The notes beneath the pieces were generated by a model that had not been told where the DNA came from, did not search any database, and was given only the letters and a program-made list of their open reading frames with translations. Shown here in pieces: positions 7,643-15,854 of a stretch of DNA of 64,000 bases. Position 1 is the first letter of the stretch. Each line of letters begins with the position of its first letter. Source of the DNA: DAOUJI01 sp965237875 (lineage in GTDB: Bacteria > Chloroflexota > Dehalococcoidia > Lucifugimonadales > JAGWBF01); the NCBI GenBank assembly GCA_965237875.1, contig CBDEGP010000002.1:496001-560000 (forward strand). The letters run 5' to 3'. The position numbers were made by a program, and so were the translations under genes.

Positions 7643-8254
7643 CTAGGTCAACTCGGGCCAGAAGCGCTCTTCCTTCCAGGGGTCGGCGTTGTTGCTGTAT
7701 CCCCGCTGCTCCCAGAAACCCGGGTGGTCCTCCGCCATGAACTCGATTCCCGTGACCCATTTTGCGCTCTTCCACGCATACTTGGAAGGCACTACCAGCC
7801 TCAGGGGCCAGCCGTGGTCTTTCCCTATCTCTGACCCGTTCTGCACGTGGGCCAGTAGGGAGTTGTCGGATGCGAGCGTCTCCAGCGGGATGTTGGTCGT
7901 GTAGTCGCCGTAGCAGTGGGCCATGACATAGTTGGCCTCGGGCTTGGGGTTCACGAGGTCCATCAGGTCGGTGAACAGAACACCCTCCCAGGTGTTGTCC
8001 AGAGAGCTCCACTGGGTTACGCAATGGAAATCGGCGTTGACAGTGGTCCACTTGAGAGCCTTGAACTGCTCCCAGGTCAACTCCAGCTCCTTTTCCACAA
8101 GACCGAAGCAGCGCAACTTCCAGTCCTTCAGGTCGATGCGTGGAGTGGGCCCGTAGGTCAGCACAGGGAATTTCTGGGAAACGAACTGGCCTGGAGGCAC
8201 GCGCTCACCAAATCCCTGGTCGGGCGCTTGCTTGACTTGGTCGGCCCTCTTCAT
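7643..8254 (-). CDS. Sulfite-oxidase-type molybdopterin oxidoreductase
   Basis: 203 residues from the ATG at 8254, which has AAGGAG nine bases upstream; a longer in-frame extension to 8452 lacks family similarity and overlaps the upstream gene. The oxidoreductase molybdopterin-binding domain is recognised by VNADFHCVTQWSSLDNTW, in which C78 should ligate molybdenum, the pattern GVLFTDLMDLV, the GDYTTNIPLETL segment, and the lysine/arginine-rich LRLVVPSKYAWKSAKWV near the C-terminus. It has no Tat signal and no dimerisation domain, so it resembles the cytoplasmic, single-domain YuiH-like members rather than periplasmic MsrP. The substrate is unknown. Confidence 0.85.
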   Translation of the reverse strand: MKRADQVKQAPDQGFGERVPPGQFVSQKFPVLTYGPTPRIDLKDWKLRCFGLVEKELELTWEQFKALKWTTVNADFHCVTQWSSLDNTWEGVLFTDLMDLVNPKPEANYVMAHCYGDYTTNIPLETLASDNSLLAHVQNGSEIGKDHGWPLRLVVPSKYAWKSAKWVTGIEFMAEDHPGFWEQRGYSNNADPWKEERFWPELT

Positions 8255-8436
8255 AGAGCAAGGCTCCTTCTGTTCCAGGACCCCGTCCAACGGGGAATCC
8301 GGGGCCTGCGGTATGCGCATCATGTTACGGTCGGGCAATATCGATGTCAAGGAACGGGGCTGCGGGAGCGTGAGTGAAGCCTTCTTCAGTGGCTCGGATG
8401 GGTGATTCCGGTTTCCCAGAGACGAAGCGGGGAATA

Positions 8437-9327
8437 TCAACTGACGATGCAACCCGCTAGAGCGAGACGGTCGAACGCCTCGGCGTCCATTCTGTTGCCC
8501 TCATCGTACATCGCCAGAGCCTGGGGGGATTCAAAGTCTATGACCCCCGTTCTCAACCGTTCCTTCCACCAGGCGATAACGGCGGCATGGAATCCCGACA
8601 CTTCCGGCGGCGGCGTCACCTTCCCCCACTCCGTAAGCAGGTAAGTTTCGACGGCTTGCCGGGTGTCAAAGTACGGGACTGTCAACAGAATGTCTCTACA
8701 CTGTTGAGCGTATTCGTCAATGCTCAAGGGTTCCTCTCTCACATCCCGTTCCGCCATGCGCGCCTTGGCTTCAAGGGTTCTGGTGATGTCGGATATTTCG
8801 GACCTGGAAATGCAACCTGTGGCGACAAGAGCGTTCTGCAGCTCTGTGGTCATGGCGCCCACCGCTTCATTCTTTAGCTCAAAGGCGGCGTGACTCGTTG
8901 GCAGGCTGTCTTCATTGCTCCCGTCAGGCGATAGAAGGTATTGGTAGTGGACCATCTCAGCGTTGTGGAAGTCCCTGTATTCCACGGGAGGGGTGATGGA
9001 CCCCCACAACTCCACTTTGTCCCCCGGGGCCGCGATTTCATACCCCATCATCGACCCACACGCGGCTGGGTATTCATCGACCGACAAAGCACGTCCATAA
9101 AAGACGGAAGTGGGAGTCGGAGGCTGCTGAGGCACGTAAGAAGGATTGGGCCTGGGATAGGGATTGGTTGGACGAATAGTCGAACGGGAGATGGGTGTGG
9201 GAGGTATTGGCGTCAGGGTGGGAGGGAACCATCTGTCAGTCAGTCGAGGGGTTGGCGTCGGTTCTCCCGCGCAGGCCATGTGCGCTATTAGGAACAGCAG
9301 GAGCAGAGGATATATCAGTCTCAACAT
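8437..9327 (-). CDS. Exported lipoprotein with an internal duplication
   Basis: 296 residues from the ATG at 9327 (AAGGAG nine bases upstream). A signal peptide LRLIYPLLLLFLIAH runs into lipobox HMAC, then a Pro/Thr-rich linker of about 60 residues. The mature part holds two related repeats: first LSVDEYPAAC...LWGSITPPVEYRDFHNA...LVATGC, second LSIDEYAQQC...EWGKVTPPPEVSGFHAA...LALAGC. Each has an early and a late cysteine that could pair. No known family is recognised. The protein should be anchored outside the cytoplasmic membrane. It is divergent from the ccm genes (138-base gap) and upstream of the molybdoenzyme gene on the same strand. Confidence 0.8.
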   Translation of the reverse strand: MLRLIYPLLLLFLIAHMACAGEPTPTPRLTDRWFPPTLTPIPPTPISRSTIRPTNPYPRPNPSYVPQQPPTPTSVFYGRALSVDEYPAACGSMMGYEIAAPGDKVELWGSITPPVEYRDFHNAEMVHYQYLLSPDGSNEDSLPTSHAAFELKNEAVGAMTTELQNALVATGCISRSEISDITRTLEAKARMAERDVREEPLSIDEYAQQCRDILLTVPYFDTRQAVETYLLTEWGKVTPPPEVSGFHAAVIAWWKERLRTGVIDFESPQALAMYDEGNRMDAEAFDRLALAGCIVS

Positions 9328-9464
9328 GGGAACGGACTCCTTGTGAAAAAAGTCCGCCCGTAGGGTAACAGAGAGACGCCGTAAATTGCTATCACCGTCA
9401 ACCGAACGGAACCGGATGGGTTTCTCGGTTGCGGCAAGTTTTAGAAGCGGTTTATCATGGTTGG

Positions 9465-10193
9465 GTGGTGTCTCCGGCTGCAGGCCAAGCAATTGTCGTA
9501 ACGGGTCTACGCAAAGGATTCGGGGATTGGCCTGTCCTGTGGGACCTGGACCTGACCGTGGAGTGGGGCCGGTTCCTGGTCATATTCGGCGCCAACGGCG
9601 TCGGAAAGACCACTCTACTGAAGACCCTCTCCACCCAGGCGCGCCCTGACGGCGGCCAGGTCTGGGTCGGCGGAGTGGAACGAAACCGAGACCCCCGCGC
9701 CGTTCGTAGAATGGTCGGAGTGGTCCCACACAGGAGTTTGCTGTACGAAGACATGACCTGCCAGGAGAACTTGAGGTTCTTTGCCCGCCTCTATCGCGTC
9801 TCCGACGCAGACCGGCGCATCGGCGAGGTCCTGAACATGATGGGCCTGGAGTGCCGCAGAAACAGCAAGGCAGGGACGCTCTCCAACGGGATGCAGAAGC
9901 GCCTTTCCATAGCCAGGGCCATCCTTCATGAACCCAGGATTCTATTGATGGATGAGCCCGAAGCGGGACTGGACCAGGAAGCGTTGGATATGCTGGGCGC
10001 CCTGCTGGAGGACTGGGGGGCCGAAGGACGCTCGGTGGTGATGACGACCCATAACGTGGAGCAAGGGCTGGCGTGGGGGGACCGAGTCGCCATTCTATCG
10101 GGCGGACGCATAGCCTACGAAGAGTCCAGGAGCTCTCTGGACGTGGCGAGCTTTCGAGGCGTCTACCGCAGTTGCCTGGAGGCCGTCCAGTGA
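9465..10193 (+). CDS. ccmA: Cytochrome c maturation ABC transporter ATPase CcmA
   Basis: An ABC ATPase with Walker A GANGVGKTT, a divergent signature LSNGMQKRLSIARA, Walker B ILLMDEP and a TTHN switch histidine. Start is uncertain: the frame is open from a TTG at 9429, but similarity begins at AIVVTGLRKGFG, so GTG at 9465 or 9468 is preferred; a TTGCGG-N18-TATCAT promoter-like element ends just upstream. CcmA powers release of heme-loaded CcmE from CcmC with CcmB. It is the first of five genes, ccmABCDE, with ccmB overlapping its stop codon. Confidence 0.88.
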   Translation: MVSPAAGQAIVVTGLRKGFGDWPVLWDLDLTVEWGRFLVIFGANGVGKTTLLKTLSTQARPDGGQVWVGGVERNRDPRAVRRMVGVVPHRSLLYEDMTCQENLRFFARLYRVSDADRRIGEVLNMMGLECRRNSKAGTLSNGMQKRLSIARAILHEPRILLMDEPEAGLDQEALDMLGALLEDWGAEGRSVVMTTHNVEQGLAWGDRVAILSGGRIAYEESRSSLDVASFRGVYRSCLEAVQ

Positions 10194-10864
10194 AGGATTT
10201 CTGGGGGCCGGTGTTCACCATCGCGTGGAAGGACATCCTGTTGGAGGTCCGGACCAAGGACATCGTTGTTTCGGTCTTGGTGTTCGCCCTGGTGGTGGTT
10301 GTGGTGTTCAACTTCTCCCTGAACGTCACACCTCGGGTCGTGGACGACCTGGCCCCAGGCATACTGTGGGTGGCTTTTGCCTTTGCCGGGGTTTTAGCGA
10401 TGAATAGGGCGTTCTCCCTGGAGAAGGACAAGGGAACGTTGGAAGGTCTCTTGCTGGCGCCCGTGAGCCGCGACGCAATCTACCTGGGCAAGATGTTTGG
10501 AACGTTTCTGTTCATGGTGGCGGTGGAGGCGGTCGTGCTGCCGGTTTTCGCCGCTGTTCTCGGCTTTTCGGCCTTCTCTCTTGCGCTCGTGCTGACCATA
10601 GTTCTCGCCACGCTGGGGTTTGCCGCGGTTGGGACTCTATTTTCCGCCGTCGCAGTCCATACCCGGTCCAAGGAGATCATGCTGCCGGCCCTGTTCTTCC
10701 CTGTAATCCTGCCCGTAATAATCGGGGCTGTGGAGTCATCCTCCGCGGCGATAGGTTCTGACAGCCCCATAGGAATCACCCGTTGGCTGGGCCTGATAGC
10801 TGTATTCGACGCTGTGTTTCTGGTACTCTGTCCCTGGCTGTTCGGACTGGTGGTGGAGGAATAG
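10190..10864 (+). CDS. ccmB: Heme exporter membrane protein CcmB
   Basis: 224 residues starting from GTG at 10190, which overlaps the ccmA stop (GTGA), with GGAGG seven bases upstream. Six hydrophobic segments are visible, such as VVSVLVFALVVVVVF, and the family motif MNRAFSLEKDKGTLEGLLLAP lies between the second and third. CcmB is the transmembrane partner of CcmA in the CcmABCD release complex. Length is typical. Confidence 0.92.
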   Translation: MKDFWGPVFTIAWKDILLEVRTKDIVVSVLVFALVVVVVFNFSLNVTPRVVDDLAPGILWVAFAFAGVLAMNRAFSLEKDKGTLEGLLLAPVSRDAIYLGKMFGTFLFMVAVEAVVLPVFAAVLGFSAFSLALVLTIVLATLGFAAVGTLFSAVAVHTRSKEIMLPALFFPVILPVIIGAVESSSAAIGSDSPIGITRWLGLIAVFDAVFLVLCPWLFGLVVEE

Positions 10865-10868
10865 CTGA

Positions 10869-11633
10869 GTGGCAGGAACCGGCGTAAACAGAATGGCGGG
10901 CCGCCTGGCCGTTGACTCCCGTTTTTTCGGAAGTTTATTGCGGGCCGTTTCCCTTCCCGTGATGTGCGGGATGATGGTGGCCAATCTCTATTTCATCTTC
11001 ATGTGGGCGCCCACGGAACAGGTCATGGGGCACGTACAGCGAATAATGTACTTCCACGTGGCCATAGCATGGGTTGCCTTCCTTGCCTTTTTCATCGTGT
11101 TCATCGGGTCGGTGATGTATCTATGGAAACGCAACCCGTGGTGGGATTCCCTGGCCCATTCAGCGGCGGAGATAGGCGTCGTCTTTGCAACGCTGGTCTT
11201 GATAACCGGCACAATCTGGATGCGCCCCGTTTGGGGAGTGTGGTGGACGTGGGAGCCCAAGCTGACCACCTCGGTGATACTGTGGCTCATCTACATTGTC
11301 TACCTGATGGTCAGGGCATACGCGCCCAACAGAACACAGGCGGGGGTGTATTCAGGCGTATTGGGCGTGGTGGGTTTCGTGGACGTGCCTATAGTCTACT
11401 TCGCCGCAACGTGGTGGAGATCGGTCCACCCGGGCACAGTGGTGGGCCCCTTTGCCGAGCCCGGAAGCCTGGACGGCGACATGCGAACGGCGCTGTTGTT
11501 CTCCGTGATTACCTTTACTCTGCTGTTTGCCTACGTTCTCAAGAACCGTCTCTCGTTGAAGATTGCGGAGGACATGGTCAAGCAGACCAGATTCGCGGCG
11601 AGGCTTAGCCCAAATCCCTTAGACCGGCGGTGA
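10869..11633 (+). CDS. ccmC: Heme handling protein CcmC
   Basis: 254 residues from GTG at 10869, with GGAGGA eight bases upstream. Six membrane spans surround the tryptophan-rich heme motif WGVWWTWEP (122-130), with the two flanking histidines H63 (MYFHVAIAW) and H187 (WRSVHPG) that ligate heme in the family. CcmC attaches heme to CcmE outside the membrane. The first 30 residues are a longer, basic extension than in many homologues. The gene follows ccmB by 4 bases and precedes ccmD by 3. Confidence 0.94.
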   Translation: MAGTGVNRMAGRLAVDSRFFGSLLRAVSLPVMCGMMVANLYFIFMWAPTEQVMGHVQRIMYFHVAIAWVAFLAFFIVFIGSVMYLWKRNPWWDSLAHSAAEIGVVFATLVLITGTIWMRPVWGVWWTWEPKLTTSVILWLIYIVYLMVRAYAPNRTQAGVYSGVLGVVGFVDVPIVYFAATWWRSVHPGTVVGPFAEPGSLDGDMRTALLFSVITFTLLFAYVLKNRLSLKIAEDMVKQTRFAARLSPNPLDRR

Positions 11634-11636
11634 CCG

Positions 11637-11807
11637 ATGGATGACAATCTGCCCTGGCTTTTTACTGCCTACGCCATAACGTGGGTGGTGTTCTTCGTCT
11701 ATCTGTTTTTCGTGTCCAGGCGCCAAAGCGAGCTGGAGTCCGAGATCCGGCAGCTGAGGGAAGCCCTGGAGAGCAAGGAGAACCCGTCTCGCTCCCTGTC
11801 GGCGTAA
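11637..11807 (+). CDS. ccmD: Cytochrome c maturation protein CcmD
   Basis: 56 residues, ATG at 11637, stop TAA at 11805. A short N-terminus (DDNLPWLFTAY) precedes a single membrane span (AITWVVFFVYLFFV), followed by SRRQ and a charged helical tail (ELESEIRQLREALES). This is the CcmD layout: a small membrane anchor that stabilises the CcmC-CcmE complex. Identification rests on size, topology and position between ccmC and ccmE. Confidence 0.85.
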   Translation: MDDNLPWLFTAYAITWVVFFVYLFFVSRRQSELESEIRQLREALESKENPSRSLSA

Positions 11808-11877
11808 TGGTATGTTGATTAAGCGCTCTCCGGCTATTATCCTGGATGTGGCCGGACGATCTTGAGAAAATGAAGCC

Positions 11878-12348
11878 ATGATAGATGAAAACAGGGAGAC
11901 AGAACCGTCGGAACTGAGCAATTCGCCCGGGTTTCTGGGCGGCAAGGGGCGTTTCGTTCTGATCGGGGTCGTGTTGGCGTTGGCCCTCGCATACTTGGTG
12001 TATGAAGCGTTTCCCGGCAACAAGCTCTACTACTATACCGTAGAAGAGTCTCTTTCGGATGAGTCGAACCTGGACGGAAAAAGCATCAGGGTGGTGGGGA
12101 CGCTGGTCCCCGACTCTTATGAAAGGGTGGGGGACGGCGAGCTTCTAGCCAGCTTCACAATCACAGACGAGGTGCGGGACCTGGACGCCACATACAATGG
12201 AGTGCTGCCTGACCTGTTTTTCAATCCCCAGTCTGAGATCGTCCTCGAGGGTTCCTTTGTCGGAGACGGGCTGTTCCATACCGACAATATCATCGTAAAG
12301 TGTCCTACGAAATATCAGGCTCGCGACCAGGTCGAGGTGGAAACTTAG
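11878..12348 (+). CDS. ccmE: Heme chaperone CcmE, Cys (CxxxY) type
   Basis: 156 residues from ATG at 11878. An N-terminal anchor (RFVLIGVVLALALAYLVYEAF) is followed by the OB-fold heme chaperone domain: YYYTVEES, IRVVGTLVPDS, VLPDLFFNPQSEIVLEGSF. The heme-binding residue, His in most bacteria (HxxxY), is C142 here in CPTKY with Y146 conserved. The CxxxY form is known from archaeal and some deltaproteobacterial System I* machineries. No ccmF, ccmG or ccmH is found downstream. The leader has only a weak ribosome site and the gene is 70 bases from ccmD. Confidence 0.9.
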   Translation: MIDENRETEPSELSNSPGFLGGKGRFVLIGVVLALALAYLVYEAFPGNKLYYYTVEESLSDESNLDGKSIRVVGTLVPDSYERVGDGELLASFTITDEVRDLDATYNGVLPDLFFNPQSEIVLEGSFVGDGLFHTDNIIVKCPTKYQARDQVEVET

Positions 12349-12378
12349 CCCTGTGCGTCTAGCTTCTGTAGCAATGTG

Positions 12379-12410
12379 AAAGGGCCGGACTGAGACATGT
12401 CCGGCCCTTT
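12379..12410. terminator. Hairpin terminator after ccmE
   Basis: A perfect 12-bp stem, AAAGGGCCGGAC/GTCCGGCCCTTT, with an 8-base loop lies 30 bases past the ccmE stop and before a convergent gene. The A/T ends of the stem can serve as a short U tract on either strand. Confidence 0.65.
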
Positions 12411-12446
12411 GACGTCTCCTGACCGGCATACACCGGAGACTCCGGG

Positions 12447-12725
12447 TTATAGTAGAGTGCGGTGCTTGTTGATAAAGCTGCCCACCAGCGTCTCCGCCCC
12501 CGATTTCGTCAGGTAATACTCGTGGGCGCTTCTGGACAGAGCCACCCATCCCCGCTGCTGAAGCCAGGCCAAGTACCCACCCGCCTTTCGATGGTACCCG
12601 CTGACGCTTGGGGACTCCGATTCCGGGTCCAGGGACCACATCATCCAGGCGAACTTCGCCGGAGTCATCGGTCCGTGGTCGCTGACTATCTGCAGAGCTT
12701 GGATAGCCTTTTCCGATGGCCTCAT
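12447..12725 (-). CDS. Small winged-helix-like hypothetical protein, 92 aa
   Basis: ATG at 12725 has GGGGA eight bases upstream; a TTG 15 bases earlier is possible. The predicted order is helix (SEKAIQALQIVSDHG), a turn PMTPAKFAWMMW, a second helix, HRKAGGYLAWLQQRGWV, then strand-like LSRSAHEYYLTKSGAETL. This helix-turn-helix then wing pattern, with the LTKSGAE ending, resembles small MarR/PadR-like winged-helix proteins, but no family match is certain. It converges with ccmE. Confidence 0.55.
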   Translation of the reverse strand: MRPSEKAIQALQIVSDHGPMTPAKFAWMMWSLDPESESPSVSGYHRKAGGYLAWLQQRGWVALSRSAHEYYLTKSGAETLVGSFINKHRTLL

Positions 12726-12810
12726 GACGCTATTCCCCAAGGGTTTTATGTTATAGCAGAATTATATATTGTATCGCTGAAATCCGTTCAGCGGTAGACA
12801 ATCAAGCAAG

Positions 12811-12836
12811 AAGGGCGCCGTCGTCAGGGCGCCCTT
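12811..12836. terminator. Intrinsic terminator downstream of korB
   Basis: A 9-bp stem AAGGGCGCC/GGCGCCCTT with an 8-base loop, 31 bases after the korB stop on the minus strand; runs of T flank both sides (TTTTCC rightward, CTTGCTTG leftward). Confidence 0.6.
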
Positions 12837-12866
12837 TTCCGTCAGCGGCTTGCTTTTCGAATGGGT

Positions 12867-13733
12867 CTAAAGGGTGACTGCGTCCATCAATTCCTGGACC
12901 GACTTAGCCGACACCTTCTTTCTCACTTCATCGGCGCGCTGGTCCAGAGAAAAGGTCTCGGTGTCCTGGTAGAGAACGCCCAATGGGCAGCCCTCCGCCC
13001 GGGCAACCGCATAAGCTGCGGTGATGTCCGAAGCGTCATGGTCTTCTGGAATGTTCCATACCTGGGAGGGAATGTCCTTTTGGGGGTTGCCTTTCAGGAT
13101 GTCGTGGGTGTCGTTGTAGGTGGTACACGGTGATTGGACGTGGACTATGGAGAATCCCTTGTGTTCCATGCCTCGTTTTATCAAGCCCGCCAAGTCTCTG
13201 ACCCTGCTTGAGTAGGCGTTGGCCACGAATGACACTCCGAGGGTCAGGTAGAGTTCCAGGGGATTGACAGCTCCCTCCATCTTCCCATAAGGAGTGCTTG
13301 AGCTGATGCCGCCCAGTTCCATTGTGGGAGAGCTCTGGCCTTTGGTTAGGCCGTATACGCCGTTGTCCATAATCACGGCGGTGATGTCAAGATTGCGTTG
13401 GGCCTGAGGCCCGATATGCTCTCCCCCTATGGAGAGGAAGTCCCCGTCCCCCGCCACAACCATAACGTTGAGGTCCTGCCGGGCCATCTTTACGCCTAAA
13501 GATATGGGAAGAGTCCGTCCGTGTATTCCATGGAACCCGAAGGGTTGAGGCCCTTCAAGCAAGTGGACCATGTTTCCCGAACAGCCGATGCCCGCGACTA
13601 CCACGTTGTTCTCGATGGGAAGCTCGGTTTCGGAGGTGCGGTCTTTCAGAGCCATCTCAATGGCGCGGCGCACTCCGAAGTCGCCGCATCCGGGGCACCA
13701 CTGAAAGTCGTATTCGGGGTTCTTCTTGCTCAT
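12867..13733 (-). CDS. korB: 2-oxoacid:ferredoxin oxidoreductase, beta subunit
   Basis: 288 residues, ATG at 13733 overlapping the korA stop by 4 bases. It has the thiamine-diphosphate/Mg motif GDGD (95-98) with FLSIGGEH, the HGRTLP motif (71-76), and four cysteines, C13, C16 (WCPGCGDFG), C51 (GIGCSGN) and one in SPCTTYN, placed to bind one [4Fe-4S] cluster. With KorA it oxidatively decarboxylates a 2-oxoacid, probably 2-oxoglutarate or pyruvate, to acyl-CoA and passes electrons to ferredoxin. The exact substrate is not decided by these motifs. Confidence 0.93.
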   Translation of the reverse strand: MSKKNPEYDFQWCPGCGDFGVRRAIEMALKDRTSETELPIENNVVVAGIGCSGNMVHLLEGPQPFGFHGIHGRTLPISLGVKMARQDLNVMVVAGDGDFLSIGGEHIGPQAQRNLDITAVIMDNGVYGLTKGQSSPTMELGGISSSTPYGKMEGAVNPLELYLTLGVSFVANAYSSRVRDLAGLIKRGMEHKGFSIVHVQSPCTTYNDTHDILKGNPQKDIPSQVWNIPEDHDASDITAAYAVARAEGCPLGVLYQDTETFSLDQRADEVRKKVSAKSVQELMDAVTL

Positions 13734-15445
13734 ACTGCTACTGTCTCCTGCTTATGGGATTCCACTCGTTCTCGTATCTCAGACACCAGCCTGCTTACCT
13801 TGAATGGCAGGCCCGTGTACTGGGTGATGGAAACGGCTTTCACACCCAGGGACCTCAGATGTGAGGAGAACTGGCCTTGATAGTTGAGTTCGGGCACTAT
13901 GACCAATTCCTTCTCGCGCAGGTCCTCCAGAAGTTTGGGCGGGAGCGGGTTCAGGAACATGGTGAAGCGCCAGCCAATGGGGTACTCCATCTCTTTTAGC
14001 TCCAGGAAGGCCTCTCTAGCCGGGCCGCTGGTGCCTCCCCACGGCATCAGGACCACCGGTTCGTGGGAGTCAATGGCGTCGAACGTGCCGTCCTCGAGCA
14101 GCTTTAGCTTCTCGAACCGCCGTTCGCTCATCTCGATGTGGCGGTTGGGAAGATGGGTGGTGTCTCCCATGGGGTCATGCTCGGAAGGGTTCGCCACGTA
14201 GGCTCCGGGTCCGCCCGGTATGGGCATGGGGGACATCCCGTCGCCGGCGTATCTGAGGTATCCGTTGTCTCCCCGGTACACCTGCCTCTGTTCTACTTGA
14301 ACGGACTCAATGTCAGGCTTTTCTATATTCTTGGACTGCTCAGCCAGGTACATCTCGGTCAGGAGTATGACAGGCCCCTGGTACCGCTCTGACCAGTTCA
14401 TTGCGTGGACAGCGGCAACGAAGCAGTCTTCGACAGACCCCGGAGCGATTATCGGAATGCTGGCGTCGCCGTGAGCCGGGTGGAGGCATATGTTGAAGTC
14501 TGACTGTTCGGTCTTGGTGGGAAGTCCGGTGGCGGGTCCTCCCCGCTGCACGTTGACTATGACCACGGGTATCTCGCACATCCAGGCCATGCCTATTCCC
14601 TCGCTCATGAGAGAGAGGCCGGGCCCGGCTGTGGACGTCATGGCCTTCTTGCCTGAGTATCCTGCGCCGATGATTGTGTTGATGGACTCTATCTCGGAGC
14701 TTGCCTGGTAGGCGAACTTCCCTTCTCCCACCAGATTGCGCTCCATGTACAGGAGAATGGTGGTGGCCGGGGATATGGGGTATCCGACAAAATAGTCAAG
14801 GCCGGCGGTCAGGGCTCCAAGGGAGATTGCTTCGTTGCCCTTGACAAGCAGCTGCTTGAAGTTGGGCGGGTTGGGGCTGGGTAGACTGCCCACGTTGAAG
14901 CCGCTTTCGGCCGCATTTTCGCGTCCAAGCTCAAGGGCCATGACATTGGCTTTAATGATCTCTTCATCGCCGGGGCGGCCTCTGGAGAAACGCCTCACGA
15001 CGAACTCCTCGAGGAAATTCAGGGGCATCCCGATGAGGTGGGCGAAGGCGCCGATGACGACCATGTTCTCCGCCCTGGGATTTCCCGTCTTCCGTGCCAG
15101 TTCCGCAAAGGGCATCCCGAAGCTCATCCGGTCGTTTTCCAGCTCGAAATCCCCTGAGTTATAAACAATCACGCCGCCGTTTCTTACTTCCCATTGGTGC
15201 GTGTCATAGGCTTCTTTGTTGAATGCAACCAGCACGTCAAGTTCGTCTCCAGGACTGAGGACAGGGGCGTTGGAAACCCGGGTCTGGGCCCACGTGGGAC
15301 CTCCCATGATCTGCGAGGGAAACGTGGCGCTTGACTGCACGTGATATCCTACGGACGCCGCCGCCTGGGCGAGAACCTCCGCTGAGGTCACCATGCCCTG
15401 ACCGCCTTCCCCTGCAAACCGTACCACGAAACTCTGACTTGGCAC
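13730..15445 (-). CDS. korA: 2-oxoacid:ferredoxin oxidoreductase, fused gamma-alpha subunit
   Basis: 571 residues from GTG at 15445 (AGGAGGG upstream). The N-terminal 190 residues are the gamma domain, opening with FAGEGGQGMVTSAEVLAQAA and containing QIMGGPTWAQ. The alpha domain follows, with GNEAISLGAL, a YPISPATTI segment, SEIESINTIIGAGYSGKKAMTSTAGPG split over the TPP-domain core, and a C-terminal transketolase-like domain ending in LVIVPELNYQGQ. The gamma-alpha fusion is common in bacterial KorAB enzymes. It is translationally coupled to korB by a 4-base overlap. A promoter lies about 200 bases upstream. Confidence 0.93.
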   Translation of the reverse strand: MPSQSFVVRFAGEGGQGMVTSAEVLAQAAASVGYHVQSSATFPSQIMGGPTWAQTRVSNAPVLSPGDELDVLVAFNKEAYDTHQWEVRNGGVIVYNSGDFELENDRMSFGMPFAELARKTGNPRAENMVVIGAFAHLIGMPLNFLEEFVVRRFSRGRPGDEEIIKANVMALELGRENAAESGFNVGSLPSPNPPNFKQLLVKGNEAISLGALTAGLDYFVGYPISPATTILLYMERNLVGEGKFAYQASSEIESINTIIGAGYSGKKAMTSTAGPGLSLMSEGIGMAWMCEIPVVIVNVQRGGPATGLPTKTEQSDFNICLHPAHGDASIPIIAPGSVEDCFVAAVHAMNWSERYQGPVILLTEMYLAEQSKNIEKPDIESVQVEQRQVYRGDNGYLRYAGDGMSPMPIPGGPGAYVANPSEHDPMGDTTHLPNRHIEMSERRFEKLKLLEDGTFDAIDSHEPVVLMPWGGTSGPAREAFLELKEMEYPIGWRFTMFLNPLPPKLLEDLREKELVIVPELNYQGQFSSHLRSLGVKAVSITQYTGLPFKVSRLVSEIRERVESHKQETVAV

Positions 15446-15622
15446 CTAAGCCCTCCTCTTATCGTCCCGGTTCACGAGCCTCTGTCAAAGGGCGCACGGG
15501 GTTGTTTTCTAAAAGATGCGATTACCTGATGGAGTCAGATGATTGAAGCGATTAACCGCAGCATTGCCTGTCTATCTTGCCGAGTGTAGGCCATAATATT
15601 CCACGTCGGAGACAGCGATGTA

Positions 15623-15652
15623 AATATAGCGCCGCCCACTCTCCATTGTCAA
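15623..15652 (-). promoter_or_regulatory. Sigma70-type promoter for korAB
   Basis: On the minus strand TTGACA (15647-15652), an 18-base spacer and TATATT (15623-15628). The leader to korA would be about 170 bases. Confidence 0.55.
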
Positions 15653-15786
15653 CGAAAACCGCCCTAAAATGAGGCAAGACCACGCTGCGGTAAGAATTGT
15701 GAAACCAGAGAATGCTCAACGCATTTTTCTGAAGATGCCTTGGCATTTCCGTTGTAAGTCGGATTCGCGGCTGGAACGCCAGCCAT

Positions 15787-15795
15787 TGGTATAAT
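15787..15795 (+). promoter_or_regulatory. Extended -10 promoter
   Basis: TGGTATAAT: a TGn extension plus a consensus -10 (15790-15795), about 55 bases before the start at 15855. There is no good -35, as expected of an extended -10 promoter. Confidence 0.5.
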
Positions 15796-15854
15796 CCGTG
15801 GGCAGGCAGAGGCAGTGGGATACGACGCAATCCCAGCGGGAGGCCATAGTGACA

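Larger units (their letters stand above)
15446..15854. other. Divergent intergenic region, korAB / inositol phosphatase
   Basis: A 409-base gap with no supported gene. It contains the leftward korAB promoter near 15623-15652 and an extended -10 rightward promoter near 15787-15795. Base composition is somewhat AT-richer than the flanking genes. A small inverted repeat (CTGGAACGCCAG) lies at 15771-15782. Confidence 0.5.

Noticed and set aside
10190..12348. Possibility that ccmC is a c-type NrfE/CcsA protein
   Set aside because: Short length, WGVWWTWEP motif and the flanking ccmB, ccmD and ccmE make CcmC the clear choice.
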